Shown: positions 31,971 to 42,357, counted from the stretch's first letter. The stretch: DNA of 64,000 nt from Psychrobacter sp. NZS113 (GCF_015864825.1 NZ_JADYWL010000007.1:62001-126000); one strand, 5' to 3'. The notes: generated by a model from the letters alone, not told the origin. A program made the numbers and translations.

Positions 31971-32855
31971 CTACTTACCATCCACACAATTGTTAATTTG
32001 CTGTGCCATATTCGTCCACCCTTCTACAAAATCTTGAGTGTCGCTCATGTCTTCGATTTGAGCAGTGGTACTAATTGGTTGCAATTTAGCAAGTAGTCCT
32101 TTAGAAACTGCGCCTTGATTAACCATACACATCTGCTTAACAGGACGATTCTCATTCAACCAACGCAATTGACTGGCTTTCGGAGAGATATGGTGGTCTG
32201 GGCTTAAACTACCTGCTAACTTTACATGAGCAGCTTTTTCAATATATTGGTAGGCATCATGATAAGCCCAGTAAGGACGGCTAGTCTGTGACGATTGTTG
32301 TACAGTGTTGACGGCTTTATCCATACGTGCAGCAAACTTTTCAACGTTGGCTTGATAGGTATTTGCGTACTCTGGATTAGCGCGACTATGTATCACTGCC
32401 AATGCACGGGTAATGGCTTTGGCGTTTTCAGGATCTAGCCAAATATGCGGATCAAGTGTGTCTGCAATTGGCTCGCCTTTCACGTCACGAAGCGGATAAC
32501 GGTTGAAGGCCTTAAAGTCGAACATAGCAATGGCATTAGGTGCTGTCTGTAAGCTGCCAGTTAGGCTGTTTTCTAATGAAGGTCCAAACCAAACGACGAA
32601 CTTGCTGTCTTTAATCGCTTTTATATCGCTTGGACTGACGCTTCCATGATGCCCCACATCACCTGGTTGCAGAATTCTATTGGCTGATGGTGTTCCTTCA
32701 GTCACCGCTTCACTGAGTAAAAACATCGGATAGTTGCTCACACTAACCGTTGCTGCTTGAGCATTTAGCGTTAAAAATCCTAGTACTGCTCCAGAAACTA
32801 GCAGACGTTTTATCTTGATAATTGGACGTAGTAACTGATTGAAAGCTGAGTTCAT
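31971..32855 (-). CDS. znuA: Zinc ABC transporter substrate-binding protein ZnuA
   Basis: 294 aa from the ATG at 32855. A longer frame to 32924 begins with a repetitive AT-rich leader without a signal peptide, so the shorter start is preferred. Signal peptide LVSGAVLGFLTLNAQAA. Metal-ligand candidates: His in GDVGHHG, DPHIWLDP, and DHHISPK. No long His-rich loop, unlike many ZnuA proteins. Divergent from zur across a Zur-type box. Confidence 0.88.
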   Translation of the reverse strand: MNSAFNQLLRPIIKIKRLLVSGAVLGFLTLNAQAATVSVSNYPMFLLSEAVTEGTPSANRILQPGDVGHHGSVSPSDIKAIKDSKFVVWFGPSLENSLTGSLQTAPNAIAMFDFKAFNRYPLRDVKGEPIADTLDPHIWLDPENAKAITRALAVIHSRANPEYANTYQANVEKFAARMDKAVNTVQQSSQTSRPYWAYHDAYQYIEKAAHVKLAGSLSPDHHISPKASQLRWLNENRPVKQMCMVNQGAVSKGLLAKLQPISTTAQIEDMSDTQDFVEGWTNMAQQINNCVDGK

Positions 32856-32983
32856 AGTAGGTGTCTTTGGTATATGATTGTTTGATATATGATTGGTATA
32901 TAATTGATAGTGTTGAGATATCATGTTTACTGAAGAGTGACAATACAGTAGATAACTGAAGACAGCTTATCTGCTTTTCATTT

Positions 32984-33008
32984 TATTATGTTATACTATA
33001 ACAATAAA
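32984..33008. promoter_or_regulatory. Zur operator between znuA and zur
   Basis: GTTATA-C-TATAAC (32990-33002) with AT-rich arms that continue the symmetry (TTTTATTAT and AATAAAAAA). It closely matches the Gram-negative Zur consensus core GTTATA-n-TATAAC. It lies ~130 bp before znuA and ~45 bp before zur, so it can control both. Confidence 0.8.
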
Positions 33009-33050
33009 AAATATAATAAAACAGCCATTTTATTTTTAGGAGTCCGCACC

Positions 33051-33599
33051 ATGTCTACCCACTCATCAGTTTGTGAACACTTACATGATGCGCAAGACTT
33101 TACGCCGCATGACGTATTAGAACGTCTGGCAGCAGCAAAAGAGCAATGTCGCTTAAATGGCTCACGCTTTACGGCTTTACGTCAGCAAATATATCAGTTG
33201 ATATTAGAAGCCAATAAGCCTATTGGTGCCTATGACTTAATTGCTCAGTTACAAAGCATGCGCCTGTCAGATGCTAGCAATAGTGATGAGACAAAAGAGC
33301 AGCTTGGCAAAAGACAAACTAAAAAGAACGTCGCTCCACCAACGGTTTATCGCAGTTTGGAGTTTTTATTGAGCGAAGGTTTGATTCATCAACTAACGTC
33401 TATTAACGCTTATGTTCCTTGTTGTCACCCGAGAGCACAGCATACGGCGGCTTTTTTGATTTGTGGTCAGTGCCAGCGGGTACAAGAATGTAGCAGCTTG
33501 CCAGTACAAGAGATGATGAGCTTTGCTGAGCAAGATGTTGGCTTTGTCGTGGAGCATAGTGTGATCGAGCTTAGAGGTCGGTGCCAAGCTTGCCAATAA
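33051..33599 (+). CDS. zur: Zinc uptake regulator Zur (Fur family)
   Basis: 182 aa from ATG at 33051 (AGGAG, 8-base spacing). Winged helix with PPTVYRSLEFLLSEGLIHQL and the structural zinc Cys pairs CGQC and CQAC. A ~20-residue Lys/Gln/Ser-rich insertion (about 75-97) separates the first helices from the recognition helix, which E. coli Zur lacks. Zinc-loaded Zur represses znu genes, and its own operator sits upstream. Confidence 0.9.
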   Translation: MSTHSSVCEHLHDAQDFTPHDVLERLAAAKEQCRLNGSRFTALRQQIYQLILEANKPIGAYDLIAQLQSMRLSDASNSDETKEQLGKRQTKKNVAPPTVYRSLEFLLSEGLIHQLTSINAYVPCCHPRAQHTAAFLICGQCQRVQECSSLPVQEMMSFAEQDVGFVVEHSVIELRGRCQACQ

Positions 33600-33700
33600 C
33601 CTATAAGTCTTGTTTTCATTATTTTTAATACTTTTTATTGGTTTTTAATAGCAATATTCTGATTATTTTTATCCTTTACTTATCCATTCGTTGTCATATT

Positions 33701-34504
33701 ATGAGCCTGTCTACCTTACCATCTAATCAGCCTGTCCTACCTATTGCTGACGGCAATACTGCGAACGATGCTAGCCAGCTGCTGAGCCTACGCAATATCA
33801 GCTACTATATTGGGCAGCAACGCCTGCTCTCAAATATTGATATTGATATTTCTGTCAATGAAACGGTTAGCCTCGTTGGACCTAACGGTGCTGGAAAATC
33901 AACGCTTGTCAAACTCATCTTAGGTTTGATTGAGCCAACCAAGGGTAGTTTAACCGCACACCAACCATTGCAACTTGGCTATGTGCCACAGCGATTTACG
34001 ATCCCGCCAATATTGCCATTGCGAGTCAGTGATCTACTGGGTCAAGCAAATAAAAAACGTCTAACCGCTGAGCAGCGCCAGTTCATATTTGATAATTTAT
34101 CATTGACGCACTTGCTATCACGGCAAATGCTGCATCTGTCAGGTGGTGAGACACAGCGGGTATTATTAGCACGTGCCTTGCTAGATAAACCCAATTTATT
34201 GATTTTAGATGAGCCCATGCAAGGGCTTGATCCTGATACTGAGGTCTGGCTCTATCAGTTCATTGATAAGCTACCAGATTTCTTGCGTTGTGCCATGTTA
34301 GTGATATCGCATGATTTGCACTGGGTAATGAGAGGTAGTCGGCGCGTTATTTGTCTCAATAAACATATTTGCTGCGAGGGGCAACCAAGTGAGCTTGCTA
34401 TTAGCACCGAATTTAAAAAGTTATTCGGTCATTATTATGAGCAGCCATATGTACATCAGCCACATGCTTGCCAGCATCACGCACCGAATGATATCGAACA
34501 ATAA
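33701..34504 (+). CDS. znuC: Zinc ABC transporter ATPase ZnuC
   Basis: 267 aa from ATG at 33701. Walker A GPNGAGKSTL, signature LSGGETQRVLLARAL, Walker B LLILDEPMQGLD, switch VISHDLHW. The C-terminal tail has a His/Cys-rich stretch (HYYEQPYVHQPHACQHH). 101 bp after zur, 99 bp before znuB. Confidence 0.93.
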   Translation: MSLSTLPSNQPVLPIADGNTANDASQLLSLRNISYYIGQQRLLSNIDIDISVNETVSLVGPNGAGKSTLVKLILGLIEPTKGSLTAHQPLQLGYVPQRFTIPPILPLRVSDLLGQANKKRLTAEQRQFIFDNLSLTHLLSRQMLHLSGGETQRVLLARALLDKPNLLILDEPMQGLDPDTEVWLYQFIDKLPDFLRCAMLVISHDLHWVMRGSRRVICLNKHICCEGQPSELAISTEFKKLFGHYYEQPYVHQPHACQHHAPNDIEQ

Positions 34505-34603
34505 CCATCAAAACCAAATATGGCACAGCTATGTTCAGTAAAGTGCTTTTGACACTTACTGATACTGTTTTGAGCCTTTATAAAAATTTTACGGATATTT
34601 ATT

Positions 34604-35422
34604 ATGACCACTTGGTTAGCCATTATCGCTCCTGCTTGGATCGCTGGCAGTATTTTAGCACTACTATCAGCGCCTTTGGGTTGTTTAGTATTGTGGCGCC
34701 GTATGGCATTCTTTGCCGATGCTCTAGCACATGGCACCTTACTTGGTGTCGCCTTAGCTGCTTGGTGGCAACTGCCGATGGGTATTGGTGTTTTGTTAGT
34801 CAGTATCGCAGTAGTGTTAGGACTGGTACTGATTGATGATGAGCGTCTACCTGCTGATGCAGTACTAGCTGTCGTTGCAGTGTCATTATTATGTTTAGGA
34901 TTATTGACCTTAACCCAGCTGACAGATCAGCAAGCCAATGTACTAGGATTTTTATTTGGTAATTTATTAGAGCTAGATTGGGCTGACTTACCTCTACTTG
35001 CGGGTAGCGTGCTAGTGGGTTTGGGTTTACTACGCTATATATGGCCGGCGCAAATCAAGCTTGCTACTCACGAAGCATTGGCACGTATCCAAGGTATCAA
35101 TCCAACACGCCAGCGATTGTTCTTTATGGGAATATTGGCAGGGTTCTGCGCTGTTGCGCTACAAGCGGTCGGCAGCTTACTCATCAGTGGTTTGTTGGTG
35201 TTACCAGCACTAACCGCACGCTTATGGGTAACATCACCAAAACAAATGGTCATTATATCTTTAGTTATCGCTCAGTTAGGTGTTACTTTAGGAGTTTGGG
35301 GCAGCATTTGGCTAGATATTCAGACGGGTCTCTCTATTGTATTAATATTAGCCATTCTGTTTTTTGTCGCACTTATTTGCTCAAAATTAATCACCGCAAA
35401 ATTTTGGTCAGCTCGCCACTAA
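34604..35422 (+). CDS. znuB: Zinc ABC transporter permease ZnuB
   Basis: 272 aa, about eight membrane segments, ABC-3 family (LGCLVLWRRMAFFADALAHG, AVGSLLISGLLVLPALTARL). Pairs with ZnuC and receives zinc from ZnuA. Confidence 0.93.
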   Translation: MTTWLAIIAPAWIAGSILALLSAPLGCLVLWRRMAFFADALAHGTLLGVALAAWWQLPMGIGVLLVSIAVVLGLVLIDDERLPADAVLAVVAVSLLCLGLLTLTQLTDQQANVLGFLFGNLLELDWADLPLLAGSVLVGLGLLRYIWPAQIKLATHEALARIQGINPTRQRLFFMGILAGFCAVALQAVGSLLISGLLVLPALTARLWVTSPKQMVIISLVIAQLGVTLGVWGSIWLDIQTGLSIVLILAILFFVALICSKLITAKFWSARH

Positions 35423-35699
35423 TGGTTAACAATCTGTTGCAGGTTCTGATTTAATTCAACTTTATTTGATTAATATTGCTAGAGCTTTGTTTTACTTTGT
35501 GTTATAAACTTTCCTCATCACTATCAGTATCATTAATAATAAAAAAATGCCTATAATAGCTATTGAAAATATAGTGTATTAACTGGAGCTAAATATCATA
35601 TATGATGGAAAAAAGTAGTGAAAACAGATAATAGTGACTCGTTTACTTATGGTCATGTTGACAGCGTCAATTGCTCTGTTTTAATAAGGGACTGACCCA

Positions 35700-36548
35700 A
35701 TGCCAAGCAATACTATCAGTAGAATCAGTACGCCAGATGAGCAAGTTAATATCTTACAAGTCACCGATTTACACTTATTGACACCTAGCGCTTTTATTAC
35801 GGATAACGATAATATTGACAGTGATGAAGCCGTCATTTATCAACATAGTTTTGAAAAGGTGCTTCAACAAGCACTAAATGAAGATATTCGCTGTGATCTC
35901 ATTATCGTGACAGGTGACTTGGTCAATAAAATCATACCTACGATTTATGACCATATCTTTAAGGTATTACAAGCGACTGAAATTCCTTTTGCTTGTATTG
36001 CTGGTAATCATGATGTGACTGACGAAGTTGGCTGCCATTTACCATTTTTGCAGCGCACATTGGTTGCTCAGCCTGCTGACTCTCGGTTATTGAACCAACA
36101 TATTATTGAAACTGAGCATTGGCAGCTATTGCTATTAGACTCATCTATTAGTGGGGAAGTTGCAGGCGAAATAACACCTGCCGATATGGACTGGCTATGT
36201 GAGAGACTCGATGCCTGTGACAAGCCTACGCTACTCGCCCTACACCATCATGTTGTACCGGTAGGCTCTGCCTGGATTGATGCTCATATGGTAGAAAATA
36301 GCGAAGATTTTTGGCAGCATATGAGAGCCTTTGAGCAGCTAAAAGTAATCATTAGTGGACATATTCACCAAGACCAAGTCCGCTATCGTCAGGGCGTTTC
36401 TGTCTACACCACACCCTCGACCTGCTATCAGTTCATGCCTAACGAAGATAACTTTGCTTATGATGAAGACGCTCGACCTGGTTACCGTTGGTTGCAATTA
36501 GCCAACAATGGAACGGTTGCAAGCTGGGTTGAAAGACTGGATACTTGA
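35700..36548 (+). CDS. cpdA: 3',5'-cAMP phosphodiesterase CpdA
   Basis: 282 aa calcineurin-type metallophosphatase. Metal ligands in QVTDLHLL, VTGDLVNK, AGNHDVT, ALHHHVVP and SGHIHQDQ, the CpdA/Icc order. The ATG at 35700 follows AAGGGA. Hydrolyses cAMP. A palindrome TTGAC-AGC-GTCAA lies at about 35658-35670 just upstream. Confidence 0.85.
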   Translation: MPSNTISRISTPDEQVNILQVTDLHLLTPSAFITDNDNIDSDEAVIYQHSFEKVLQQALNEDIRCDLIIVTGDLVNKIIPTIYDHIFKVLQATEIPFACIAGNHDVTDEVGCHLPFLQRTLVAQPADSRLLNQHIIETEHWQLLLLDSSISGEVAGEITPADMDWLCERLDACDKPTLLALHHHVVPVGSAWIDAHMVENSEDFWQHMRAFEQLKVIISGHIHQDQVRYRQGVSVYTTPSTCYQFMPNEDNFAYDEDARPGYRWLQLANNGTVASWVERLDT

Positions 36549-37035
36549 TGCCCATAAATATTGGCATAAAAATAACTTTAGCCCTTATATACTAAGCATT
36601 TAGCTTAGGTTTCTCGGGCTAATATAATGTGGCTAGCAAAGTAAAATAGCCTCCAGTGTAAAAAATAACTTCATTATTATTAGAAACAATGATACAACTT
36701 ATAAAATGAAGACTGCCTAACTTCTACCATTAGGTACTATCATAACGGCTAGGATGGCTGAGCCGACCATAATTGAGATTTTGATCTTATTGGTTTGCAG
36801 TGTTTTTTAGACAAAACTGTTTAAATAAAGATAAGCGTAACCATATATTTGACCATCGCTATGCTGATGTCAGGCTAGCAAGATAACTATATTATTAGAT
36901 CAGCTGTGTTACTTGTGTTACCAAGTGGTAAAACGTTTTATAAATGGAAAGCATTATAGCGTTCGTAAAATTAATAACGTCTTATCTGTTGATACGTCGT
37001 TTTATTGAATTAATTTGAAAAAGTAGGATACCCAT
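36549..37035. other. Intergenic region cpdA-dksA
   Basis: About 490 bp. A nested hairpin near 36571-36626 (TTAGCCC / GGGCTAA outside, CTAAG / CTTAG inside) could be part of the cpdA 3' end, but has no T-run. No gene seen. dksA promoter not identified. Confidence 0.4.
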
Positions 37036-37473
37036 ATGAGCACCGTGACCACGAATCCGAGTGAAGTGAAGTTTACTCCTTATGTGCCAGCCAAAGACGA
37101 AGAATATATGTCTGATGCTCAGTTAGAGCATTTTAAAGCGATTTTATTGGACTGGAAAAACCAACTGATTGGCGAAGCAGATCGTACCAAGACTTATATC
37201 CAAGATGAGTCAAGCGCCATGCCAGATATCAATGATCGCGCAACCCAAGAAGAAGAGTTTGCGCTGGCTTTGCGTACGCGTGACCGTGAACGCAAACTCA
37301 TTCGCAAAATCGATAAATCTATGTCAGAAATCGAAAATGATGACTATGGCTTTTGTGAGACTTGTGGTGTAGAGATTGGTCTGCGTCGCCTTGAAGCACG
37401 CCCAACAGCGACTCAGTGTATCGACTGTAAAACGCTATCTGAAATCAAAGAACGTCAGAACCAAGGCGCTTAG
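37036..37473 (+). CDS. dksA: RNA polymerase-binding transcription factor DksA
   Basis: 145 aa. Coiled-coil with the tip motif PDINDRA (DxxDxA) needed for action in the RNAP secondary channel, and a C4 zinc finger CETCGVEIGLRRLEARP...CIDC. Works with ppGpp in the stringent response. Terminator at 37516-37551, gluQ downstream (conserved pairing). Confidence 0.97.
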   Translation: MSTVTTNPSEVKFTPYVPAKDEEYMSDAQLEHFKAILLDWKNQLIGEADRTKTYIQDESSAMPDINDRATQEEEFALALRTRDRERKLIRKIDKSMSEIENDDYGFCETCGVEIGLRRLEARPTATQCIDCKTLSEIKERQNQGA

Positions 37474-37777
37474 ATAAGATAGCTTCAATCAAGCATAAGA
37501 AGACCCTAGTTAAGTACGAGCGACCATGTTATTGGTCGCTCGTTGCGTTTTAGGCTATCGTTTCTTTGTTCCATGACTTGTAGTCAATCTATCACTATAG
37601 CCGCTGACGATAATAGCCCCTAACGATAAGTGTTAAAAAAACAATTTTATTTTTTAGAAGTAAGACCTCTAACAAATTATCTCATTTAATAAATATCTTT
37701 TTTAACCCAACTTTATTATTCTATCTAAATAATACTATCATCGATAACTACCTATTTTAAAAACGATCAAGATTCCT
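37474..37777. other. Intergenic region dksA-gluQ
   Basis: About 300 bp with the dksA terminator (37516-37551) and an AT-rich stretch that presumably carries the gluQ promoter. No gene seen. Confidence 0.4.
37516..37551 (+). terminator. Intrinsic terminator after dksA
   Basis: ACGAGCGACC / GGTCGCTCGT, a perfect 10-bp stem with an 8-base loop, then TGCGTTTT. Confidence 0.85.
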
Positions 37778-38701
37778 ATGCCTACTCTTCCTCAGCCTAT
37801 CGGCCGTTTCGCACCTTCACCTACTGGTGAGCTGCACCTTGGCTCTTTAACGACAGCACTTGCCAGCTTCTGCCATATCAAATCACTGGGTGGTCAATGG
37901 CTATTGCGCATTGAAGATACCGATACTGAACGCTGCGATCAGCAGTTCACTGAGCAAATCTTGATTGATTTAGAAGCGCTTGGTCTACACTGGGATGGCG
38001 ATGTCATTTATCAATCTGAGCGTATTGATATCTATAATGATTACTTAAACTCTGCCCTGCGTCCACTCACTTACGGCTGCCAATGCTCACGTAAAGGCTT
38101 AGAGCAGTATTGGTCACAAGAAGAACAGAGCCAAATTCATAATGAAAACCAGCCAAATAGAAAGCGTTACCCACGCCGCTGTGTCGCCGCTGACCTTGAC
38201 AGACAGCAGCATAAACTGCGCATACAGTTACCAGATTATAGAATTGGCTTTAATGACGGCATCCAAGGAATACAATGGGATAACCCGCAACAAACCTTAG
38301 GCGATATGGTGGCCCGTCGTCAAGATGGCATGATCAATTATATTTTGGCTGCGAGTCTCGATGATGGCCTGCAACAGGTTACTCACATCATGCGTGGTTT
38401 GGATATATTACCCATGACCACAGCACAAATCAGCATCATGAATGCTGCTCACTTACCCGCTATCGACCACTGGTATCACTTGCCATTGATATGCAACCCT
38501 GATGGGCAAAAACTCTCCAAACAAAACCTTGCACAACCCATTGATACACGAAATCCAAGTCAGTTAATCGCTCATGCACTAAAACTATTACAACAACCCG
38601 TCGTTGATAGAGATACCCCTGAAAATATGCTCAAGCAAGCCATTGCGCAATGGGACAATACCCCACTACAGAGCAAGCAACAGTTAAATTTATCTAACTG
38701 A
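37778..38701 (+). CDS. gluQ: Glutamyl-Q tRNA(Asp) synthetase
   Basis: 307 aa. Truncated GluRS-like: HIGH-like [24 protein letters not shown], Zn ligands in [14 protein letters not shown]...RYPRRC, and KMSKS-like DGQKLSKQN. No anticodon-binding domain. Charges queuosine-34 of tRNA-Asp with glutamate. dksA-gluQ order is typical. Confidence 0.95.
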   Translation: MPTLPQPIGRFAPSPTGELHLGSLTTALASFCHIKSLGGQWLLRIEDTDTERCDQQFTEQILIDLEALGLHWDGDVIYQSERIDIYNDYLNSALRPLTYGCQCSRKGLEQYWSQEEQSQIHNENQPNRKRYPRRCVAADLDRQQHKLRIQLPDYRIGFNDGIQGIQWDNPQQTLGDMVARRQDGMINYILAASLDDGLQQVTHIMRGLDILPMTTAQISIMNAAHLPAIDHWYHLPLICNPDGQKLSKQNLAQPIDTRNPSQLIAHALKLLQQPVVDRDTPENMLKQAIAQWDNTPLQSKQQLNLSN

Positions 38702-38716
38702 TAAAAAGCAGATAAC

Positions 38717-38747
38717 AAAAAGCGCCACTCATTAGCGACGCTCTTTT
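38717..38747. terminator. Bidirectional terminator gluQ / ftsW
   Basis: AAAAAGCG and CGCTCTTTT arms around an imperfect stem between convergent gluQ and ftsW. T-runs on both strands. Confidence 0.65.
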
Positions 38748-38811
38748 AAAGGCAACCAGATACTAGTTATTAAACACCTTGTTATTGAGCATCATGCATA
38801 ATCATAAAATG

Positions 38812-40008
38812 CTAATAATAACGACACTGGCTTTTTTCGATCTCAGGGCTTTCTTTATAAATTTTCAGCAATAGCGCAACCATCACTAGGCTAATCAACA
38901 TAGATGAGCCACCATAACTGAAGAATGGCATGGTCAAACCTTTGGTTGGAATCGCGCCCATGTTCATCGCTGCATTAATAATCGTCTGGGCAATAAAAAC
39001 CACACCAATACCAAAGGCCGTATAGCTCATGCGCATCTGTCGACGTTTTAACGCGTTATAACTGATACGCATCGCACTACCGATAATCAGGGCTTCGAGC
39101 ACCAACACCATAGTGACCCCAACAAAGCCTAACTCTTCACCCGTAATTGCTAGTAAAAAATCCGTGTGTGCCTCTGGCAAATGCGATAATTTTTGCACGC
39201 TCTCACCATAGCCAACACCCGTAAACTGCCCACGACCAAAGGCAATCAAACTACGTGCTAACTGATAATCGGTATCTTGCACATCATCGAACGGATCCAT
39301 GAACGACATCACACGTACCAATCGATACTGTGCTGTTGTGACCATCAATACTGCGCCACCAACAGCAGCCGCTGCCAATGCTAAGAAGTGCTTGTAAGGC
39401 GCACCAGCGATATAAAATATCGCAAAAATGGTACCCAAAATCACGACAAAAGAACCAAAATCTGGCTGCGATAAGAGCAGCATGGTAATGAGCGCGACCA
39501 CTAGCATAATTCGTAAAAAGCCATCCAACCCATTACGAACTTCGAAAGACCGGCGCACCACAAAGTCAGACACAAAGACAATCATGACTAGCTTGGCAAG
39601 CTCTGCTACCTGAAAGTTAAACACACCCAAATTCAACCAGCGCTTAGAGCCATTAATAGGCGTACTGAACAAGGTTGCTACTAATAGCACACCCGTAATA
39701 CCCAATAAAATAAACTGGGTTTCGGTTTTATATAGTCTTCGTAAAGACACGCTATAATAAGGAATAGCTGCAATAACCAGACCAATCGTCATATACAACA
39801 GTTGGTTGTTAAAAAAGTACAGCTCTGTCATACCGCGACTGAGCGCAAAAGGAATAGACGCAGAAGCGACCATTAGTAAACTGAGCACCAGCATACAGCC
39901 GACGCTCGATATCAAAACAGCACGTGCTGACGGCATAGAAAGAATACCATCAGAGCCAGCGGCTTGTTTTGGTTGGGACGAGGAACGAAAAAAAGAAGGG
40001 AGCGCCAT
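38812..40008 (-). CDS. ftsW: Peptidoglycan polymerase FtsW
   Basis: 398 aa SEDS protein, ~10 membrane segments. Signatures NGSKRWLNLG, GVGYGESVQKLSHLPEAHTD and PTKGLTMPFFSYGGSSM. Septal glycan polymerase acting with FtsI. Downstream of murD with a 272-bp gap rather than the usual tight dcw spacing. Confidence 0.95.
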   Translation of the reverse strand: MALPSFFRSSSQPKQAAGSDGILSMPSARAVLISSVGCMLVLSLLMVASASIPFALSRGMTELYFFNNQLLYMTIGLVIAAIPYYSVSLRRLYKTETQFILLGITGVLLVATLFSTPINGSKRWLNLGVFNFQVAELAKLVMIVFVSDFVVRRSFEVRNGLDGFLRIMLVVALITMLLLSQPDFGSFVVILGTIFAIFYIAGAPYKHFLALAAAAVGGAVLMVTTAQYRLVRVMSFMDPFDDVQDTDYQLARSLIAFGRGQFTGVGYGESVQKLSHLPEAHTDFLLAITGEELGFVGVTMVLVLEALIIGSAMRISYNALKRRQMRMSYTAFGIGVVFIAQTIINAAMNMGAIPTKGLTMPFFSYGGSSMLISLVMVALLLKIYKESPEIEKSQCRYY

Positions 40009-40280
40009 AATTTTATATACACTAACGAACGAAAAACACGGCGTCTATGAAACGCCACCGTTTAAAAAATATGAAGAAGATAATACCAAACAAATCACTT
40101 GTCTGGTTATGATTGACAGTAGCAGCAATCTATAAGCAAAACAATCATTTATAAAGAAAATGCTTTCTGACAATAAACACCAACTAAATAACGTTTTATT
40201 ATTCTATATTGTTGTTTATTCTCAGAACAACTAATTATCAAGCCAGTTAGGTATCAAGCCAATTAGCATTTATGCTAGTT

Positions 40281-41696
40281 TCATTGCACACATTCTAGCT
40301 GGCTGACCAATTGACTAAAATGCTCACCGCGAGCAGCGTAGCCCCTATACTGATCAAAGCTGGCACAAGCAGGAGACAGTAGCACCGCTTGTACTTGCGA
40401 TAGGCTGCTTGATGTCACCTGCTGAATCGTAGCAAAAGCTTTTTCTAGCGTTTGGCACTGATGTAATGCCACATCAGCACTAATCTTCGCTGCACGCAAA
40501 TGTTGCTCAATCAGCTGAGCATCTTCACCGATAAACAGCACTTGACTGACATATTGATTGATGAACGGCGTCAGTTCGCCAAACGCTTGGCCTTTACCCT
40601 GTCCACCTAAAATCAATAATAGCTTGCCGTCTTTTGGCGCATAGACCGCACCTAGCCCTTCGATTGCGGCCATGGTCGAGCCAATATTGGTGCCTTTTGA
40701 ATCATTAAAATAATCAATGTCGGCAGCATGAGCGACATATTCACAGCGATGCTCAAGTCCAGTGAAGTGCTGTAACGTGTCTAGCATACTATCAAGTGGT
40801 AAACCTGCGAGCTCGCCTAAGGCTAAGGCTGCCTGTGCATTGAGCAAATTATGACGACCTTTAATCAACAGTTTGTCTGCCGACAGTAGCAATTCTGTAC
40901 CACGAGCAAGATAAATTTGACCTTCAGGATCAATGATAAGACCATACTGGCCTTTATCAGGAGCATGAATACCTGTGCTCACTCTGGTTAAATTATCAGC
41001 GACTAGCGGGCGCGTCAGTGCGTCTTCACGATTAATAACGATGGACTTAGCACCCTGAAAAACACGGTGCTTGGCTTGATGATAACCCAACATATCGCCA
41101 TGACGGTCTAAATGGTCAGGTGACATATTGAGAACTGTCGCCACCTGCGCACCCAAATTGGTGACGGTCTCTAGCTGAAAACTGGATAATTCCAGTACAG
41201 CCAATGCCATTTCAGGATTATCAAGTAGCGTGAGCGCTGGCACACCAATATTGCCACCGACACCAACATTAACACCAGCATCTGTAGCCATTTGACCGAC
41301 CAACGTGGTCACGGTACTTTTAGCATTAGAGCCTGTAATAGCCACGATCGGCACCGTACAGGCTTCGCAGAATAGCTGAATATCACTGACCACTGGAATG
41401 TGAGCTTGCCGTGCAGCAGCAACAGCTTCGGTAGCCAAAGAGATACCAGGGCTGATAATGATACGTGCTGCTTGCTGCAACAGCTCGGCATCGATTGCAC
41501 CGAACTGACGGATATCAACTTCAGCTGGTAATTGATCCGCTAATTTAGGTGCTTCTTGTGCATCAGTAACTGCTACCTGATAGCCTTGCTTGGCCAGATA
41601 GCGCGCAACGGATAGACCAGATTGCCCCAAGCCGACCACGACCTGTAGACCACTACCTTTATGAAGTAAGGCATCTGTTGCAATGTTGGTGGTCAT
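40281..41696 (-). CDS. murD: UDP-N-acetylmuramoyl-L-alanine--D-glutamate ligase
   Basis: 471 aa. Rossmann-like N-terminus VVVGLGQSGLSVARYL, P-loop TGSNAKSTVTTLVG (the NAK form is usual in Pseudomonadales), and NMSPDHLDRHG. Adds D-Glu to UDP-MurNAc-L-Ala. Starts with AAGGA. Detached from mraY by ~16.8 kb. Confidence 0.97.
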   Translation of the reverse strand: MTTNIATDALLHKGSGLQVVVGLGQSGLSVARYLAKQGYQVAVTDAQEAPKLADQLPAEVDIRQFGAIDAELLQQAARIIISPGISLATEAVAAARQAHIPVVSDIQLFCEACTVPIVAITGSNAKSTVTTLVGQMATDAGVNVGVGGNIGVPALTLLDNPEMALAVLELSSFQLETVTNLGAQVATVLNMSPDHLDRHGDMLGYHQAKHRVFQGAKSIVINREDALTRPLVADNLTRVSTGIHAPDKGQYGLIIDPEGQIYLARGTELLLSADKLLIKGRHNLLNAQAALALGELAGLPLDSMLDTLQHFTGLEHRCEYVAHAADIDYFNDSKGTNIGSTMAAIEGLGAVYAPKDGKLLLILGGQGKGQAFGELTPFINQYVSQVLFIGEDAQLIEQHLRAAKISADVALHQCQTLEKAFATIQQVTSSSLSQVQAVLLSPACASFDQYRGYAARGEHFSQLVSQLECVQ

Positions 41697-42357
41697 ATAT
41701 ATTCCTTCTATTTTACGAGCAAAACGGCATCAAGCAGACCTAATCTGTAAAGAGTCCAAACAATGCCTTCAAGATGAGAAGCATCATAACGGTATCGTTC
41801 AGATTTCGGTACTGGTTTTTTATGACTTTATGCTATTATGCGCCTGTTTTTATATTAAGTGGCTAGTGCTATAATAGTCGCCCTGAGCTATGAATGGTTG
41901 GGTATTCCCCCAAGCATTTTAGTTTAGCATGTTGCCACAGTTAACGCGCTATTCGCGTGTGATTGTCACTTATCTTTAACAGAGATTAGTGTTGCGGTCA
42001 TGCTCTATCAAGCGACAATGTTTGTTTGACAGATTATTTACCACCCTCTACCGCACAAAGTCATTACTGACTCTATTCATTATTGTAGGTGCTATTTTAC
42101 GCAACCTATTTTAAACAATATTTTTTAGGTAATCTCACTGAATTTATCATCGTATTAGTGATTGGTGAGCGTATTAGTGATACCAATCATAAATCAGTAG
42201 ACATACTTATTATCGACCTTTAATAATTCAATGCCACCACATGATGCAATGCGTGTCGTGGTAAAAGAAAGATGGATAGCTACTTTTGTAGCGACGCGAT
42301 CATTTTATTAATGAGTAATGATTACTTTTTTTGCCTCTAACCCTATGCAGTTTACTT
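41697..42357. other. Intergenic region murD / sulP
   Basis: About 660 bp, no gene. Contains an extended -10 element TGCTATAAT (41867-41875) pointing to sulP. Also a 12-bp direct repeat CGTATTAGTGAT at 42151-42162 and 42170-42181, with a GATTGGT / ACCAATC dyad around it (42160-42188), a possible operator. Confidence 0.45.

Noticed and set aside
32856-32924. Longer znuA start at 32924
   Set aside because: The added residues are encoded by AT-rich repeats (AATCATATA...) with no signal-peptide features or clear Shine-Dalgarno; ATG 32855 leads into the signal sequence.
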